This document shows, one piece after another, positions 63,146 to 64,000 of a stretch of 64,000 nucleotides of DNA. The translations under genes were made by a program, and so were the position numbers. Source of the stretch: TK10-74A sp965217625 (GTDB taxonomy: Bacteria > Chloroflexota > Dehalococcoidia > Bin125); contig OZ244557.1 in the NCBI GenBank assembly GCA_965217625.1, positions 496,001-560,000 of the forward strand, written 5' to 3'. The stretch's first letter is position 1; each line of letters opens with the position of its first letter. The notes under the pieces were generated by a model. The model was not told the DNA's origin. It ran no database searches and saw only the letters and a program-made list of their open reading frames with translations.

Positions 63146-64000
63146 AGGTCATTGGTCCCACCTGGCGCACGACGCCCTTCATCTCGAGCATGGCGAGGGT
63201 GCTGCTGACCGTCGCGACCGGCAGCCCCGCCAGGCGCACGCAGTCATCCACGTGCACCGGGTCGCTCCCGACCCGCTGCAGCACGGCCGACTCCGTGGGA
63301 TCGGCCGGCAGCAACGCCGACATCTCCAACTGCTGCTCCACCATTTGCAAGTTCAACTCCTCCAGGATGTCGGACACATCGGTGACCAGCTTGGCCATGC
63401 CCTGCTGGATCAGGGCGTTGCTGGCCTGGCTCGTCGGCGAGGTGATTCGCCCCGGCACCGCGAACACCTCGCGGTTCTGCTCGTTCGCCCAGTTCGCCGT
63501 GTGCAGGGCCCCGCTGCCCTCCCCCGCCTCCACGACCAGCGTGCCCAGGGTCAGCCCGGAGATGATCCGGTTCCGCCGCGGGAAGTAGTCGGCGCGGGGC
63601 TGCGTGCCCAGCGGCTGCTCCGACACCACCGCCCCGTCGTCGGCGATGCGCTGGGCCAGCCCAGCGTGCTCCCGCGGATAGATCATGTCCAGCCCGCAGG
63701 CCTGCACCGCGATCGTGCGACCGCCCGCTTCCAGCGCCGACTCATGCGCGATCGCGTCCACGCCGCGCGCCAGCCCGCTGACCACCGTCACGCGATTGCC
63801 GGCCAGGCCCCGGCTCAGGTCGGCCGTCACCTGCCGTCCGTAGGGCGACACCCGGCGCGTCCCCACCACCGCCACCGACCACTCGTCGGCGGGCAGAATC
63901 TCCCCGCGCACGAAGAGCAGGGACGGCGCGCCGTAGATTTCGCGCAGCCGCGCCGGGTAGGCGTCGTCGGCGGGCGCGTAGGCCTGCGCGCCGGAGGCCA
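63132..64000 (-). CDS. dprA: DNA processing protein DprA (5' end outside window)
   Basis: The frame is open to the window end; a GTG at 63911 is internal because family sequence continues upstream (YPARLREIYGAPSLLFVRGE). About 289 residues are visible. Rossmann-like core: WSVAVVGTRRVSPYGRQVTA, VVSGLARGVDAIAHESALEA, IYPREHAGLAQRIADDGAVV, YFPRRNRIISGLTLGTLVVE and NREVFAVPGRITSPTSQASN. A C-terminal winged helix (ESAVLQRVGSDPVHVDDCVR) completes it. Loads RecA on incoming single-stranded DNA during transformation. dprA-topA-xerC is a conserved order. Confidence 0.95.
   Translation of the reverse strand, partial: ASGAQAYAPADDAYPARLREIYGAPSLLFVRGEILPADEWSVAVVGTRRVSPYGRQVTADLSRGLAGNRVTVVSGLARGVDAIAHESALEAGGRTIAVQACGLDMIYPREHAGLAQRIADDGAVVSEQPLGTQPRADYFPRRNRIISGLTLGTLVVEAGEGSGALHTANWANEQNREVFAVPGRITSPTSQASNALIQQGMAKLVTDVSDILEELNLQMVEQQLEMSALLPADPTESAVLQRVGSDPVHVDDCVRLAGLPVATVSSTLAMLEMKGVVRQVGPMTYVRR

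Noticed and set aside
60164..63208. A 1014-codon frame on the plus strand
   Set aside because: Antisense to topA and start of dprA; no domain content.

Overview
This is a very GC-rich bacterial chromosome segment, most likely from the phylum Chloroflexota (Dehalococcoidia-like). That assignment is inferred from gene content and order, not from any search. The supporting signs are the minus-strand run dprA-topA-xerC-aroQ-Xaa-Pro peptidase-efp-xseA-xseB, a PDZ/radical-SAM DUF512 protein, a BioD/DRTGG phosphotransacetylase-like protein, an F420-type (DUF385) oxidoreductase, an EF-P with Arg at the loop tip and a VapBC45-like toxin-antitoxin pair. Because of the composition, almost every real gene has long open antisense shadows.

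Layout. Positions 1-1.4 kb hold the end of a XamI-type restriction endonuclease, a hypothetical gene and an antitoxin whose toxin is reduced to a stub. From 1.4 to 10.3 kb lie small-molecule enzymes (dienelactone hydrolase, ThuA-like protein, enoyl-CoA hydratase, DRTGG protein, thioesterase), a secreted protein with three copies of a metallopeptidase domain of which only one keeps HExxH, and tRNA-Phe. From 10.3 to 32.5 kb is an accessory zone: NYN and DUF3800 putative nucleases, DUF433 proteins, a VapBC45-like pair, a TIGR02391-like protein with internal tandem repeats, an MmeI-like restriction-modification enzyme overlapping a membrane pentapeptide-repeat protein, small one-TM proteins, duplicated proline-rich micro-proteins overlapping multi-TM proteins, a TrkH transporter, a membrane protein plus winged-helix regulator pair, and an HTH protein preceded by a 10-bp-phased repeat array. 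PcrA helicase sits inside this zone. Three promoter-body-hairpin modules (one near 21.0 kb, two near 26.5-26.8 kb) look like an undescribed structured small RNA family.

From 32.5 to 64 kb the content is housekeeping, nearly all on the minus strand: mazG, an FmdB-type zinc ribbon, rpoD and dnaG (overlapping ATGA, with a palindrome at the likely promoter), two anchored surface proteins (Ig-like/CARDB and four lamin-tail domains), ppdK, glmS, DUF512-plsC-cmk in overlapping array, an RNA pseudouridine synthase, a nitroreductase, a formyltransferase-like protein, xseB-xseA, efp, a peptidase, aroQ, xerC, topA and partial dprA. RpoD carries an unusual N-terminal extension of about 430 residues rich in Ala, Lys and Pro, with histone-H1-like repeats.

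Several genes have a TANNNT box ending 6-7 nt before the start codon, which suggests leaderless transcription is common here. No CRISPR array, rRNA or intact insertion sequence was seen.
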